Positions 35,391 to 45,387 of a stretch of DNA of 64,000 nt are shown here, in pieces (positions within the stretch are counted from its first letter, which is position 1; every line of letters begins with the position of its first letter). The translations under genes were made by a program, and so were the position numbers. The notes below the pieces were generated by a model that made no database searches, was not told where the DNA came from, and saw only the letters and a program-made list of their open reading frames with translations. Origin of the DNA: an uncultured Succiniclasticum sp. (GTDB taxonomy: Bacteria > Bacillota > Negativicutes > Acidaminococcales > Acidaminococcaceae); the NCBI GenBank assembly GCA_902801365.1, contig CADCHY010000003.1:30231-94230 (forward strand), in the 5' to 3' direction.

Positions 35391-38300
35391 CTATACCCTA
35401 TCCTTAATCAGTTTATCGCTCATCTTCACGGAAATAATCTTGGATACGCCGGATTCCTCCATGGTCACCCCGTACATGACATTGGCCGCTTCCATGGTGC
35501 CTTTCCGGTGGGTAATGACGATAAACTGGGTTTGCGCGGCATAGCCTTCCAGGAATTTGGAGAAGCGTCCGATATTGGCATCGTCCAATGGCGCGTCGAT
35601 CTCGTCCAGAATACAGAACGGCGACGGATGGTAGCTCAGCAGCGCAAACAACAGCGCGATGACCGTCAGCGCCCTTTCCCCGCCGGAAAGGAGGAACAGG
35701 CTCTGGAGTTTTTTTCCCGGAGGCTGGGCTTCAATATCGATGCCGGACTCCAGGATGTTTTCCGGGTCCGAAAGTTTCAGCACCGCGGTGCCGCCGCCAA
35801 AGAGCTGTACGTACGTATTCTGGAAAAAGCCGTTGATCTTGCCGAAGGCTTCCTTAAACCGTTTCGTCATCCCCGAATTGATTTCCGCGATAACAGACTG
35901 CAGCTTGTCCCTTGCCTCGCAGAGATCGTTATACTGCTTCTGTAAAAACTCATACCGTTCGCTGACCGCTTTGTACTCTTCAATGGCGCCGGGATTCACC
36001 GGTCCCAGTTCCTCAATCTGCCGCTGCAGGGAAACCTGCATCCGGCGCAGGGCCGTTTCACTCTTATCCTCCAGCACGCCTTCCGCTTTCGCCTCTTCCT
36101 TTGCTTCCGCCAGGTTCACTTTGTATTCCGAGGTCAGCTGCTCCAGCGCGTTCTGGTAATCGCTTTCCAGCTTTGCGTTGTCGATTTCGTTCTGGTGTAC
36201 CTTGCTTTCCGCTTTGGCCAGTTCGCCCCGCAGGTTTTTCAGTTTCTCTCCCGCCGCTCCCTGTTTCTGGATCAGTTCCAGCCGCTGCTCCGAAAAATCG
36301 TGCTGGCCGGTGAGGATATCCTGCAGTTCCTGCATCAGGGTTTTCGTCTGTTCCGCCAGCTCTGTTTTCTTTGTTTTGCTGGCTTCCACTACGCCCGCCA
36401 GCCTTTCGCTTTCTTCCTCGTTCGCGTTAAAATCGCCCTGCAGCCGCCCCAGATCGCTGTCCAGCTGCTGCATGCGCTCGTTTTTCAGCTGCCGCTGGGT
36501 GTTGGCGGTCTCCGACTGGACCCGCGCGTCCTGCAGCCGTAACGCCAGCGTCTCCAATGCGCTCTTGTCGGACGATATCTTTTTCTGGAGCGCGTCCAGC
36601 GTATTCTTCGCTTCTTCGTTGGCTGCTTCCATTTCCTGCAGCGGTTTCTGTTTCTCCGACAGAAGCTTCCGCACCGACAGATACTCGTTGCCTAATTGAC
36701 TTCGGGTATCCATGGCCAGTTCCAGCGCCTCATTCTCCCGTTTCAGTTCATCGGACAGACGCTGCTCTTCCGCCTTCATTTCCGTCAGGCGGATATTTTT
36801 CTGCTGTACCGTGTCCCGCAATACGGAGAGCCGTTTTTCCCGCTCTGCCAGTTCGTCCTCCAGGACTTCCTTTTCTTCCTGAATGGCCAGCAGGTTTTTA
36901 TTGAATTTCCGTAACGCCGCTTCCTGCTCTTTCACATCCCGTTCCCGGGTCAGGTAACCGGACTCTTTCTTCTGACGGCTGCCGCCGGTAAGGGAACCGC
37001 CCGTATTCACCACGTCGCCGTCCAGCGTTACCACCCGGAGCCGGAAGTTGCTCTTTTTCGCCGCGGCCAGGGCATGATCCATGGTTTCCGCCACCAGCAC
37101 CCGGCTCACAAGGAAACGGACAGCCGGTTTCACTTCTTCCTCACATTGCAGCAGGTCCGCCGCAAAGCCACGGATTCCCGGAAGTTTTACCAGGGCTTTC
37201 TCGTCCGCCTTCAGCACCGGTTCCTTTAAGGTATCCAGCGGCAGGAAGGTCGCCCTGCCTTCTTTATGCTCCTTCAGATAGCGGATGGCACGTTTCGCCG
37301 CTTCCGCCGACCGAATCACAATATTCTGGGCCCCGGCGCCCAGCGCCGTTTCCACCGCAGTCACATACTCCGGTTCCACGGAGATCAGCGCCGCGGCCGG
37401 CCCGATCACGTCCTCATGCCAGTCTTCCCGGCTCTGCACGACTGCTTTTACGCCGAAGCCGAACCCTTCCAGGGACTGCTGCATATCCCGCAGCAGATGC
37501 AGTCGGGATTCCACTGCCGCAATCTGGGTCTGGCATTCATTGTATTTACGTTCTATCGTCTGGAAAAGCGTCCGGCGTTCCGCTGCCGTGCCGGCCAGTT
37601 CGTTTCCTTCTTTTATGTAGCGGGCCACATCCTGTTCCAGTTCGCCCTTGCGGGAGATCAGGCTCCGCTGTTCTTCTGTTAATTCCGCGACCCGCTGCTC
37701 CGCGGCGTCCACGTCGTCCTTCAGCCGGTTGCGGCGGTTCATGCGCTGTTCCTGTTCCGTTTCCAGCTGGCGGATCTCATTGCGCAATTCTACCATTTTG
37801 CGCATATCTTCAAAATTGCTGTCTGTCAGTTCCTGAATTTTTGCCTCATTATCCTTCTGGGCCTGCAGACGTTCCTGCTGCTGCTGTTCCAGATTCGTAA
37901 CCAGCGCCGCAGCCTCGTCCCGTTTGGCTTCCAGCACGTCAAACTCTTTGGCCAGCGTTTCCATCTGGGCCGTCCATTGGTCGATCTGTTCCTGCAGTTT
38001 CTCATTGCGTTTCGCAATGTTCCCCTGCTGCCGGATGCTCTGCTCAATGCGTTCATCCAACACAGCGTCTTCGCCCTTGATGGCTTCCAGGGCCTTTTCC
38101 TTTTCCGTAATGCCCGCCTGAATGTGGGACACCCGGTCGTTTAGCGCATCCAGTTCCTGCTGCAGTCCGGTCAGAAACGCTTCCTGCCCGCTTACTTCTG
38201 TGCTTTTCTCCAGAAAGACGCGGTTACAGTCCTCCTGTTCCTGCTGGAGTTTGGACCGGGCCTGCTCGATGGTTTCCACCCGCTGCACGAACTGGGTCAG

Positions 38301-38978
38301 CTTGCAGATCCGCAGCTTTCCGTTCAGTTCGTTGAAGCGCGTGGTCCGCTCCGACTCGATGCGCAAGGGTTCCACCCGGCTTTCCACTTCGCTCTTGATG
38401 TCGTTGATGCGGGTCAGGTTGTTGGCCGTATCGTCCAGACGACGGGTGGCTTCTTTTTTCCGCATACGGAAGCGGGCAATCCCTGCCGCCTCTTCAAAGA
38501 TGGAGCGCCGGTCTTCCGGACGGCTGTTCAGTATCTCGTCGATTTTATTCTGCCCGATGAGGAACATGGCGCCTTTGCCCATGCCCGTATCCGCCAGCAG
38601 GTCCAGTATATCTTTTAATCTGCAGTTTTTCTTGTTAATAGCGTAATCGCTGTCGCCGGAACGGTACAGGCGACGGGTGATGCTCACCTCGTCAAAGTCC
38701 AGCGGCAGCATATGGTCCCGGTTGTCAAAGACCAGTGTCACTTCCGCCACGCCTAAGGGGCGGCGCCTGCTGGTACCCGAAAAGATAATATCTTCCATTT
38801 TGCTGCCACGGAGATATTTGGCGCTCTGTTCGCCCAACACCCAGCGCACCGCATCGGATATATTACTTTTTCCCGAACCGTTGGGTCCCACCACGGCGGT
38901 GATGCCCGCCCCGAATTCCAGGGCCGTGCGTTCCGCAAAGGATTTGAACCCGAAGGCTGTAACTGATTTTAAAAACAA
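35391..38978 (-). CDS. smc: Chromosome segregation protein SMC
   Basis: A 1195-residue SMC ATPase: N-terminal head with Walker A GPNGSGKSN (31-39), long coiled coil, hinge (about 500-680, with FGFGVKAVVQ and NTGGSLTGGS), second coil, and C-terminal head with LLSGGERALTVIAL and Walker B CILDEIDAPLDD. It organises and segregates the chromosome with ScpAB. The start codon is TTG at 38978, preceded by aggtga at suitable distance. It begins 24 bases after the DEAD-box helicase gene and is followed by ftsY. Confidence 0.97.
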   Translation of the reverse strand: MFLKSVTAFGFKSFAERTALEFGAGITAVVGPNGSGKSNISDAVRWVLGEQSAKYLRGSKMEDIIFSGTSRRRPLGVAEVTLVFDNRDHMLPLDFDEVSITRRLYRSGDSDYAINKKNCRLKDILDLLADTGMGKGAMFLIGQNKIDEILNSRPEDRRSIFEEAAGIARFRMRKKEATRRLDDTANNLTRINDIKSEVESRVEPLRIESERTTRFNELNGKLRICKLTQFVQRVETIEQARSKLQQEQEDCNRVFLEKSTEVSGQEAFLTGLQQELDALNDRVSHIQAGITEKEKALEAIKGEDAVLDERIEQSIRQQGNIAKRNEKLQEQIDQWTAQMETLAKEFDVLEAKRDEAAALVTNLEQQQQERLQAQKDNEAKIQELTDSNFEDMRKMVELRNEIRQLETEQEQRMNRRNRLKDDVDAAEQRVAELTEEQRSLISRKGELEQDVARYIKEGNELAGTAAERRTLFQTIERKYNECQTQIAAVESRLHLLRDMQQSLEGFGFGVKAVVQSREDWHEDVIGPAAALISVEPEYVTAVETALGAGAQNIVIRSAEAAKRAIRYLKEHKEGRATFLPLDTLKEPVLKADEKALVKLPGIRGFAADLLQCEEEVKPAVRFLVSRVLVAETMDHALAAAKKSNFRLRVVTLDGDVVNTGGSLTGGSRQKKESGYLTRERDVKEQEAALRKFNKNLLAIQEEKEVLEDELAEREKRLSVLRDTVQQKNIRLTEMKAEEQRLSDELKRENEALELAMDTRSQLGNEYLSVRKLLSEKQKPLQEMEAANEEAKNTLDALQKKISSDKSALETLALRLQDARVQSETANTQRQLKNERMQQLDSDLGRLQGDFNANEEESERLAGVVEASKTKKTELAEQTKTLMQELQDILTGQHDFSEQRLELIQKQGAAGEKLKNLRGELAKAESKVHQNEIDNAKLESDYQNALEQLTSEYKVNLAEAKEEAKAEGVLEDKSETALRRMQVSLQRQIEELGPVNPGAIEEYKAVSERYEFLQKQYNDLCEARDKLQSVIAEINSGMTKRFKEAFGKINGFFQNTYVQLFGGGTAVLKLSDPENILESGIDIEAQPPGKKLQSLFLLSGGERALTVIALLFALLSYHPSPFCILDEIDAPLDDANIGRFSKFLEGYAAQTQFIVITHRKGTMEAANVMYGVTMEESGVSKIISVKMSDKLIKDRV

Positions 38979-39001
38979 AACAAATCACCTGTATACTGAT
39001 A

Positions 39002-40330
39002 TTATTTACGTTTCGCCGCTTTTTTTGCCTTTTCTTTCAGGGCCATGGAAGCTTCCCGGGCTGCCTGGCGGCTGATCTGCCGCCGGTTGGAACCGGTCTT
39101 CGGGGCATGGCGCTTGTCCGCTACGGAATTACGGCCACGGGATTTCGGGGCGTCCTTTTTCTGTTCAGCTTCCCGTCTCCGGGCCGCCGCGATCCGGGTC
39201 CGGCGTACGATCTTCCGTCCGTTCACCGTCTGTTTTTCAAGAGTGACCCCCAGTTTTTCTTCTACATTATGCAGCCAGCGCAGTTCTTCCGTGGTATACA
39301 GCGTAACGGCAATGCCGTCTTTGCCGGCCCGCCCGGTACGGCCTACCCGATGCACGTACCAGCTGGCGTCGTGGGGCACATCGTAGTTGATGACGTGGGT
39401 CACGCCTTCTACGTCCAGTCCCCGGGCCGCAATATCGCTGGCCGCCAGGATCTGAATCTTAGCGTCACGGAACTCTTTCATCACCGTTTTGCGTTTTGCC
39501 GCGCTCATATCACCAGTCAGCACACCCACATTATAACCATGCCCGCTCAAAAAAGCGTCCACTTCCTTCGCCCGCTCTTTGCTGATACAGAACACCAGCA
39601 TCAGATACGGGTTCAGCCGATCAATGAGGCGCATCAGGGTCTCCGGCTTTTTCTCCTCGGTAGTCTTGACGCAAATCTGGCGGATCGCTTTCACCACCGC
39701 TTCTTCCGGATCGATGTCGATAATCTGGCAGTTGGTGGTGAGCTTACGCCCCAGTTTATTGATCTCTTCCGAAACCGTGGCGGAACACAGCATGGTCTGC
39801 CGCTCCGGTCCGGTCATGGCAATCAGCTGCAGCGCGTCATCCATAAATCCCTGGGCAAGCATCTCATCCACTTCGTCCAGCACCAGAAACTTTACGCCGC
39901 CCAGATCCGTATTCCCTTTTTCAATATGATCCAGCAGACGTCCCGGCGTGCCGATCAGCACCTGGGCCTTGCCTGCCAGCTTATTTTTCTGGGTTTCGAA
40001 ATCACGGCCTCCTGTCACCGCCAGCGTCGATATTTCCACCCCGTCCAGCACCTGCTTCATCACTTCATTGACCTGCATAGCCAGCTCCCGGGTTGGAGTA
40101 ATCACCAGCGCCTGCACATATTTCCTGGCCGGATCGATTTTCTGGGCCAGCGGGATCAGAAAGGCCAGCGTTTTACCGGTGCCGGTCTGGGCCCGGGCCA
40201 GCACGTCGCGCCCCTTCAGCAGGGCAGGGATCGCCTGCCGTTGCACCGGCATAGGTGTTTTGATTCCCATTTTCTGCAAATTTTCCCTCACCCGGGGAAG
40301 CACGTTAACCTGTTCAAAAAAATCTATCAT
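39002..40330 (-). CDS. DEAD-box-type RNA helicase with DEVD motif
   Basis: A 442-residue helicase: Q motif PMPVQRQAIPALL, Walker A AQTGTGKT, PTRELAMQ, motif III CSATVS, HRVGRTGRAGKDG. Motif II is LVLDEVDEML, so the third residue of the usual DEAD box is Val. The C-terminal ~80 residues are very basic (RRTRIAAARRREAEQKK ... KAKKAAKRK), a likely RNA-binding tail. Start 40330 has aggag 7 bases upstream. It lies directly upstream of smc; ribosome or mRNA remodelling is the general role. Confidence 0.9.
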   Translation of the reverse strand: MIDFFEQVNVLPRVRENLQKMGIKTPMPVQRQAIPALLKGRDVLARAQTGTGKTLAFLIPLAQKIDPARKYVQALVITPTRELAMQVNEVMKQVLDGVEISTLAVTGGRDFETQKNKLAGKAQVLIGTPGRLLDHIEKGNTDLGGVKFLVLDEVDEMLAQGFMDDALQLIAMTGPERQTMLCSATVSEEINKLGRKLTTNCQIIDIDPEEAVVKAIRQICVKTTEEKKPETLMRLIDRLNPYLMLVFCISKERAKEVDAFLSGHGYNVGVLTGDMSAAKRKTVMKEFRDAKIQILAASDIAARGLDVEGVTHVINYDVPHDASWYVHRVGRTGRAGKDGIAVTLYTTEELRWLHNVEEKLGVTLEKQTVNGRKIVRRTRIAAARRREAEQKKDAPKSRGRNSVADKRHAPKTGSNRRQISRQAAREASMALKEKAKKAAKRK

Positions 40331-40376
40331 CAACATTCTCCTTTTTCTTTCTTCTTCTCTCTTAGCAGCTTCTGTC

Positions 40377-41003
40377 TCAGCGTTTCCGGGTGTCCGCGCT
40401 GTGCTGCCATAAATACCAGACTGCCAGGCTCCGCCAGGGACGCCAGCCTTCCATCAGTTTGTTCAGCTGTCCCCGTTTGGGAACATCTTTCAGACTAAAC
40501 AACCGCTGCATTTCCTTTTTCAGGAGGAAATCATCTCCCGGCAGCACATCCGGCCGGCACAGGGAAAGCAGTAAAAACATTTCCACCGTCCACTGCCCCA
40601 AGCCGCGTACCGTTTTCAGCAGCTTGACAATCTGTGCGTCCGGCATATCCGCAAAAGCAGCAAAATCAATGGTACGGTCCAACACCAGCCGGGCGAATTC
40701 CTTCATATACGTTATCTTGATTGCCGTCAGGCCGCAGGTGGCAACGGTCTCGTCCGTGAGGACCATCAGCTTCTCCGGCATCACCGGATTCCCCGCCAGA
40801 TGCCGCAGCTGGTTCATGATTTTACCGCTGGACTCCGGCGGCAGCTGCTGTGCCGCAATACCTGTCAGCAGCACTTCAAAATACCGCTCCAGACCATCCG
40901 GCTCCAGCGTGCAGTGACCATATTTATTTATGAAAGGAAGCAACTCCGGCGCCTTATCCCGTAAATACGCCTCGCCGGCCAACCAGTCCGTGGTCTTTTG
41001 CAT
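40377..41003 (-). CDS. DNA-3-methyladenine glycosylase II-like (AlkA family)
   Basis: A 208-residue HhH-GPD glycosylase: helix-hairpin-helix VRGLGQWTVEMFLL and catalytic Asp in LPGDDFLLKK. It lacks the N-terminal AlkA beta domain, as in short AlkA-type enzymes, and lacks the Fe-S cysteines of EndoIII. Removes alkylated purines. First gene of a possible unit with the helicase and smc. Confidence 0.88.
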   Translation of the reverse strand: MQKTTDWLAGEAYLRDKAPELLPFINKYGHCTLEPDGLERYFEVLLTGIAAQQLPPESSGKIMNQLRHLAGNPVMPEKLMVLTDETVATCGLTAIKITYMKEFARLVLDRTIDFAAFADMPDAQIVKLLKTVRGLGQWTVEMFLLLSLCRPDVLPGDDFLLKKEMQRLFSLKDVPKRGQLNKLMEGWRPWRSLAVWYLWQHSADTRKR

Positions 41004-41141
41004 CGCCCTGCCCTCCCAAACAAATTAAACGCAAACTATCCCATGTTAATCGTTTAATTATATCATAAGTAATAAGGCGCATTCAACCAAAAATGAAAAT
41101 TGCAACTTTACGAAAAGCAAAGATTCTGAAGCCGCACAAAC

Positions 41142-41175
41142 AAACCGGGAAACCGTTGTATCGGTCTCCCGGTTT
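41142..41175 (-). terminator. Hairpin downstream of the autotransporter gene
   Basis: aaaccggga / tcccggttt with an inner aaccg/cggt extension, about 60 bases beyond the autotransporter stop. The T run on the minus strand is weak (gtttgt). Confidence 0.65.
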
Positions 41176-41235
41176 ACTTCCATTTATAAGCTTTATACGC
41201 CTTATAAGCTAAAAATTAAACAAAGGATTATCCAT

Positions 41236-44200
41236 TTACCACATTCTCTTCACCGTAACGCTGCAGGACCAGTCTTTGTCGTGACTGCCCCGCACAAAGC
41301 CGGCATCGCCGCCGATGCTCCAGCCTTTGCCAAGTTCCGTCTCACCGCCGATGGATAAAACAAAGTGAGTTCTGTCCTGCACGTTGCGCATATCGTAGCT
41401 GTTCGCCTGATCACCCATATAACTGTATCGCAGCCTCGGTTCCGCGCCGGCAAAGGCGTGACGGATGCCGGCCCGGATGGCATAATTCCCTCCGGTCAGG
41501 TACCGTTTGAACTCTACCCCGGCTCCTGCGCCGAAATAATCGTTGTGCTTGCTCTCCACGATCTGGTTGAATACACCGGCACCCGTTTCGCTGTAACCGT
41601 TCTGCCACAGCCTGGACAACTGTACGTTCACATAAGGCCGCACATGCCAGGGTACATCCTTCCGCGCCTGCAGGTCGTACAGATACTCGCCGCCCAGTTC
41701 CAGGATGCGGCTGTGATAATCCGCACCGGCAGTCATACCCATAACGCCCCTGTGCAGTTTGTTGCGCATCCAGCCATAATTCAGGAACACCAGTCCTTCC
41801 CGTCCGGCTTTGTTGTAACCGGCGTACAGACCAATGCATGTATCTTTCAGTTCGTTGCTTGCCGTATTGTCCGCAAAACCCGTTTTACTGTAACCGGCAT
41901 ACACCCCGGCCCGCCAGTTGGGAGCAACACCCTTGTCCCAGCCCAGCAAGGTAGTGGAACTGTGGTAATCAGCGCCGTCTTTCAAGTCGCCCCAGTTCTT
42001 GCCAAACTTCAGCCAGATATCATTATCCGCCGGTTCCAACAGTTTCAGGGAAACATCCAGGCCCCTGCCGCTGCCTCCGTCTAAATTAGACTCTGGCAGT
42101 TTTACCTTCACCGGTTCCGGTATAAAGGCTTCGTTAAGACGGGATGACAAAAGGTGACGGGTCATCACGCTCCGCTGGGCCAGCGCCATGCTTTTCGCTG
42201 ACGCGTTGGAAGAAATCGCAGATAATGCTTTCTTTGTCTCCGCAGGCGTCAGTGTGAACAGGGGACGCATTTCATTGCGACGGGCATCGCCCTTTGCAGT
42301 CAGGTTATTGTACATGGACATCATAGCGCCGTATGTTTCTGCCTGTACCGCATCGGTTTTTCCCAGATTGTTTGCCGCTTTACCGGTCACTACCGCCGTG
42401 TTTCCTTCCACGGCGCCAACTTCATCCAGCATACCGAACTTATACGGCGCGTCTTCCGTATTCGTTACGAAACCGCTGACAGAATCGGCCTGCAATACGG
42501 AAAATTTTTCATCCGGCAGCAAGTTTTTAGCGATGACCTGCGAACCGTCGATGTTGGCATCACCGCTTACCTTGATTGTTCCGGCGCTGCCGCCTGCCAC
42601 ACCCTGCAATATGCCATCAGAGAGCAGATTGCCGGTAATATTCATGGAAGACGCGCTATTGAGCGCCCCTGCTGTACCACTATTGATGAAAAAACCTTTA
42701 TCGGTATTATCCAGTTTGGAAACAAACTCCGCTGCCGCCTTGCTACTCATGTCGTGGACCTTGTAACTTCCGCCCAACAGCGTGGCGCCTTCCGCCACAT
42801 GCACGCCTACCACATCGGCCTTGCCGCCGTAGGCCAGCGTGCCGCTCTTCACGTTCAGTTTCATATTGTCCGGGCCGGTGATATTCCCGTTATATGCCAG
42901 GTCCGCCGCAAAATTCAGGTTCGTCACCAGATCGGGAATGTAGGCGTCATAGGCATAGCCTTTGTCCCCTGTCTTTCCGTTGTACTGGATACGCAACAGC
43001 CCTTTCTGTGTTGTAACCGTTTTTATACTGGCCTTAACTTCCGGATCCGCCTCATAATCTGCCGCATATTGTAAATATTTATCCATTAAGGCCGGATTTT
43101 TTTCCAGTTCTTCATCCCCGGGCTTTGGCTTCACCCCCGGATGCTTTTTCGCCATCCACTCTTCAAAGGAAATCTCCGGTTCCTTTTTCGTTTTTTCCAC
43201 ACCGTCATAACTGCCGTCTGTTTTGAAATGCTTCCAGTCGCTGGTGATGTTCCCGCTGATGGATGCCCCTTCTTTTATATTGATGTTTTTTACAAAAGCA
43301 TTTCTGCTGATATAGATTGCGTTTTCCGCGCCGGACAGGGAACCGGTCAGATTATATTCCCTGACCTGAGGCCCGTTCAGCTCATCTTCCGCCGCATTGA
43401 ATACGTTCTCATCCATGTCCGTCAGTTTCAGATTTTCAGGATTGTCAATCGCGCCGGTCTCCTCTTTCACACTCCGTTTGTAACGGATATAGGAGCCCCG
43501 GTATTCATCTGCCGCGCCGTTAGAGCTGGAGCCGAAATCAAACCGGATGCCCGTACCGCCCTGCCCGTTGGCAGTCACCGTGCCCGCCTGATCAATCACC
43601 TGGTCGCGGCCATAGGCAATCAGGATACCGTTTCCCCGGAGACCGTCCACATGGATTTTCGTGGCGGCGGGAACGATCACCGTATTCCGCATGCCGTCTA
43701 CCCGGATGCCGGTGGCGCCCGTACCGTTGGTTAAAATATCCGCAGCCTGGGTCACCGTATTGCGGGACCCGTAGATGTGAAGGCCGATGCCCAGCGGCAC
43801 AGAGCTGGGTCTGCCTTTAATGTACGCCGTACCCTCTTCATTCCTGGCAGAATAGCCCTGGGTATTGGTAAAGGTCTTCCCATCCCCGTAAACAGAATGC
43901 CCGAAATAGGCCTCCCTGTCGATTTTATACCCCAGGTCCTGCATCACGGCCAGTTCTACTTCCATAAAAGAAGTGTAATTACTGTAAGCACGGTGGCTCA
44001 TCATACCGGTCGTCTGCAGATGGGAACCTTCAAACGTATCGTGTTCCCAACCATTGACCGGAACGCCGTTGACGCCGAAGAAAGTGGCGCCCGCCAGGGC
44101 ATCCGTTACATTCGGTCCCATAAAAAACGCCTTCCCGTTTTTTCCGGAAGCATTTTCTTTTTTATATCGGTTGTTGACAATAAAGAAATCGCTTTTCTTC

Positions 44201-45069
44201 ACGCCGGGATTTGCTTTCTTTTTTGCTGCAAAACCCGCTGCAGACAGGATTTCCATCCCCGGTTTTGCCGGATTCAGGTTCTGGTCCATCAGATGCAGGT
44301 TCCAGGAATCCTTATCGGTTACTTCGGTACTAAACCGCATCATCGCTTCCCCGGTCGCTTTGGATGTTTTAATATCTTTCTCGCCCTGTGGCACATAGCT
44401 ATTCCCTTTTTCATCAAAATAATTCACATTCTTGCTGATGCCCAGGGCATGGCCCAGTTCATGGCGGAAGGTACCTACAAAATCCGCTGCCTGTTCGTTG
44501 GTCGGCAGCACCGTATCCGCATCTACCCACCAGCCGTCCACCGCTCCCTTGCGGGCCGCGCCCATATACTGGCCTATAGCGATTTCGCTGAGCCCATAAT
44601 CCCCCGAAGGCGGATTATCCATTTCGGCAATCTTATCCGTCATCCGGAGCAATTTTTTCCCGTCCTGCAGTTGCTGCGCCACAAAATTAACTTCGGTTTC
44701 CTTTGCCTTACTGTTTTTCACGATTACTGATGTAGTAGACGCATAGGCGTTCTGCTCATTTTTCTTCGTGGTCACAAACACCTGCCAGGGCTGCCCGTTT
44801 TTCGCTTTCGGGCCGATCATCCCCGTCCAGTAGGCGGTACTGGATTTTACCGGCTGGATTAGGGAAGGACTCAGCGTATACTCGGCTTTGTCTACCAGAT
44901 CTTCAATTTCCTCGCCTTTGGTCAGGAACTGCATTTCTACAATCGGCTTCCCATTATAATACACATATTCCGGCGCCATTTTAAACGCATGGCCATATCC
45001 GGGTGTGGCCAGCAGCGCAGCCATAACGGCTGCCGTTAACAGCTTTTTCTTACTGTGACTCTTTCTCAT
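41236..45069 (-). CDS. Autotransporter with metalloprotease-like passenger
   Basis: A 1277-residue classical autotransporter. Signal peptide about 1-28 (AAVMAALLATPGYGHA). Passenger: a zinc-protease-like region with HELGHALGIS (His203, Glu204, His207) and a possible Met-turn GMMSHR (355-360) followed by FMEVELAVMQDLGYKID; the third metzincin His is not in its usual place. From ~400 to 980 there are right-handed beta-helix-like repeats (IRVDGMRNTVIVP, IHVDGLRGNGILI) and a Lys/Glu/Pro insert near 640. The last ~270 residues form the autotransporter barrel, ending VKRMW. Start 45069 is an ATG after agaggg; a GTG at 45075 is less likely. Substrate unknown. Confidence 0.85.
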   Translation of the reverse strand: MRKSHSKKKLLTAAVMAALLATPGYGHAFKMAPEYVYYNGKPIVEMQFLTKGEEIEDLVDKAEYTLSPSLIQPVKSSTAYWTGMIGPKAKNGQPWQVFVTTKKNEQNAYASTTSVIVKNSKAKETEVNFVAQQLQDGKKLLRMTDKIAEMDNPPSGDYGLSEIAIGQYMGAARKGAVDGWWVDADTVLPTNEQAADFVGTFRHELGHALGISKNVNYFDEKGNSYVPQGEKDIKTSKATGEAMMRFSTEVTDKDSWNLHLMDQNLNPAKPGMEILSAAGFAAKKKANPGVKKSDFFIVNNRYKKENASGKNGKAFFMGPNVTDALAGATFFGVNGVPVNGWEHDTFEGSHLQTTGMMSHRAYSNYTSFMEVELAVMQDLGYKIDREAYFGHSVYGDGKTFTNTQGYSARNEEGTAYIKGRPSSVPLGIGLHIYGSRNTVTQAADILTNGTGATGIRVDGMRNTVIVPAATKIHVDGLRGNGILIAYGRDQVIDQAGTVTANGQGGTGIRFDFGSSSNGAADEYRGSYIRYKRSVKEETGAIDNPENLKLTDMDENVFNAAEDELNGPQVREYNLTGSLSGAENAIYISRNAFVKNINIKEGASISGNITSDWKHFKTDGSYDGVEKTKKEPEISFEEWMAKKHPGVKPKPGDEELEKNPALMDKYLQYAADYEADPEVKASIKTVTTQKGLLRIQYNGKTGDKGYAYDAYIPDLVTNLNFAADLAYNGNITGPDNMKLNVKSGTLAYGGKADVVGVHVAEGATLLGGSYKVHDMSSKAAAEFVSKLDNTDKGFFINSGTAGALNSASSMNITGNLLSDGILQGVAGGSAGTIKVSGDANIDGSQVIAKNLLPDEKFSVLQADSVSGFVTNTEDAPYKFGMLDEVGAVEGNTAVVTGKAANNLGKTDAVQAETYGAMMSMYNNLTAKGDARRNEMRPLFTLTPAETKKALSAISSNASAKSMALAQRSVMTRHLLSSRLNEAFIPEPVKVKLPESNLDGGSGRGLDVSLKLLEPADNDIWLKFGKNWGDLKDGADYHSSTTLLGWDKGVAPNWRAGVYAGYSKTGFADNTASNELKDTCIGLYAGYNKAGREGLVFLNYGWMRNKLHRGVMGMTAGADYHSRILELGGEYLYDLQARKDVPWHVRPYVNVQLSRLWQNGYSETGAGVFNQIVESKHNDYFGAGAGVEFKRYLTGGNYAIRAGIRHAFAGAEPRLRYSYMGDQANSYDMRNVQDRTHFVLSIGGETELGKGWSIGGDAGFVRGSHDKDWSCSVTVKRMW

Positions 45070-45125
45070 GAGCACGGACCCTCTTTTCTTGCTTGTATAC
45101 TTTTTTACAATGAATCATGACTATA

Positions 45126-45144
45126 ATAACTATATTATAGTTAT
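45126..45144. promoter_or_regulatory. Perfect 9-1-9 palindrome upstream of the autotransporter (Fur/PerR-like operator architecture)
   Basis: ATAACTATA-T-TATAGTTAT, a perfect inverted repeat with one central base, 57-75 bases before the autotransporter start and overlapping AT-rich promoter-like sequence. The 9-1-9 layout matches the classical Fur box, though the bases differ from its consensus. Confidence 0.55.
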
Positions 45145-45248
45145 ATCACACAAATAATCTGTATCGCACAAAGCATAAATCAGATTTGTATTTTTCTGTC
45201 TTTTTAGAAGTATCTCTGTCTACCCCGGCTCAAATGCCCTTACACAAC

Positions 45249-45279
45249 AAAAAACCTGCCCTTTCACTGAAAGGACAGG
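45249..45279 (-). terminator. Terminator of the five-tRNA operon
   Basis: Stem cctgcccttt/aaaggacagg with a five-base loop; T-rich tracts on both sides, minus-strand tail of six T then gttgt. Confidence 0.8.
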
Positions 45280-45290
45280 CAATTTTTTAC

Positions 45291-45379
45291 TGGTGCCGGG
45301 GACCGGAATCGAACCGGTACGGGTATCTCTACCCGCGGGATTTTAAGTCCCGTGCGTCTGCCAGTTCCGCCACCTCGGC
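45291..45379 (-). tRNA. tRNA-Leu (anticodon TAA)
   Basis: Class II tRNA with long variable arm (CGGGTAGAGATACCCG), acceptor GCCGAGG/CCCCGGC, anticodon loop CTTAAAA, encoded CCA. Last of five tRNAs transcribed leftward. Confidence 0.95.
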
Positions 45380-45387
45380 AGAAGGTA

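Noticed and set aside
34413..35945. 510-residue plus-strand frame across ftsY and the end of smc
   Set aside because: It covers two well-supported genes in antisense and has no recognisable domain.
39107..40498. 463-residue plus-strand frame
   Set aside because: Antisense to the RNA helicase; rich in His/Gln, typical of a shadow frame.
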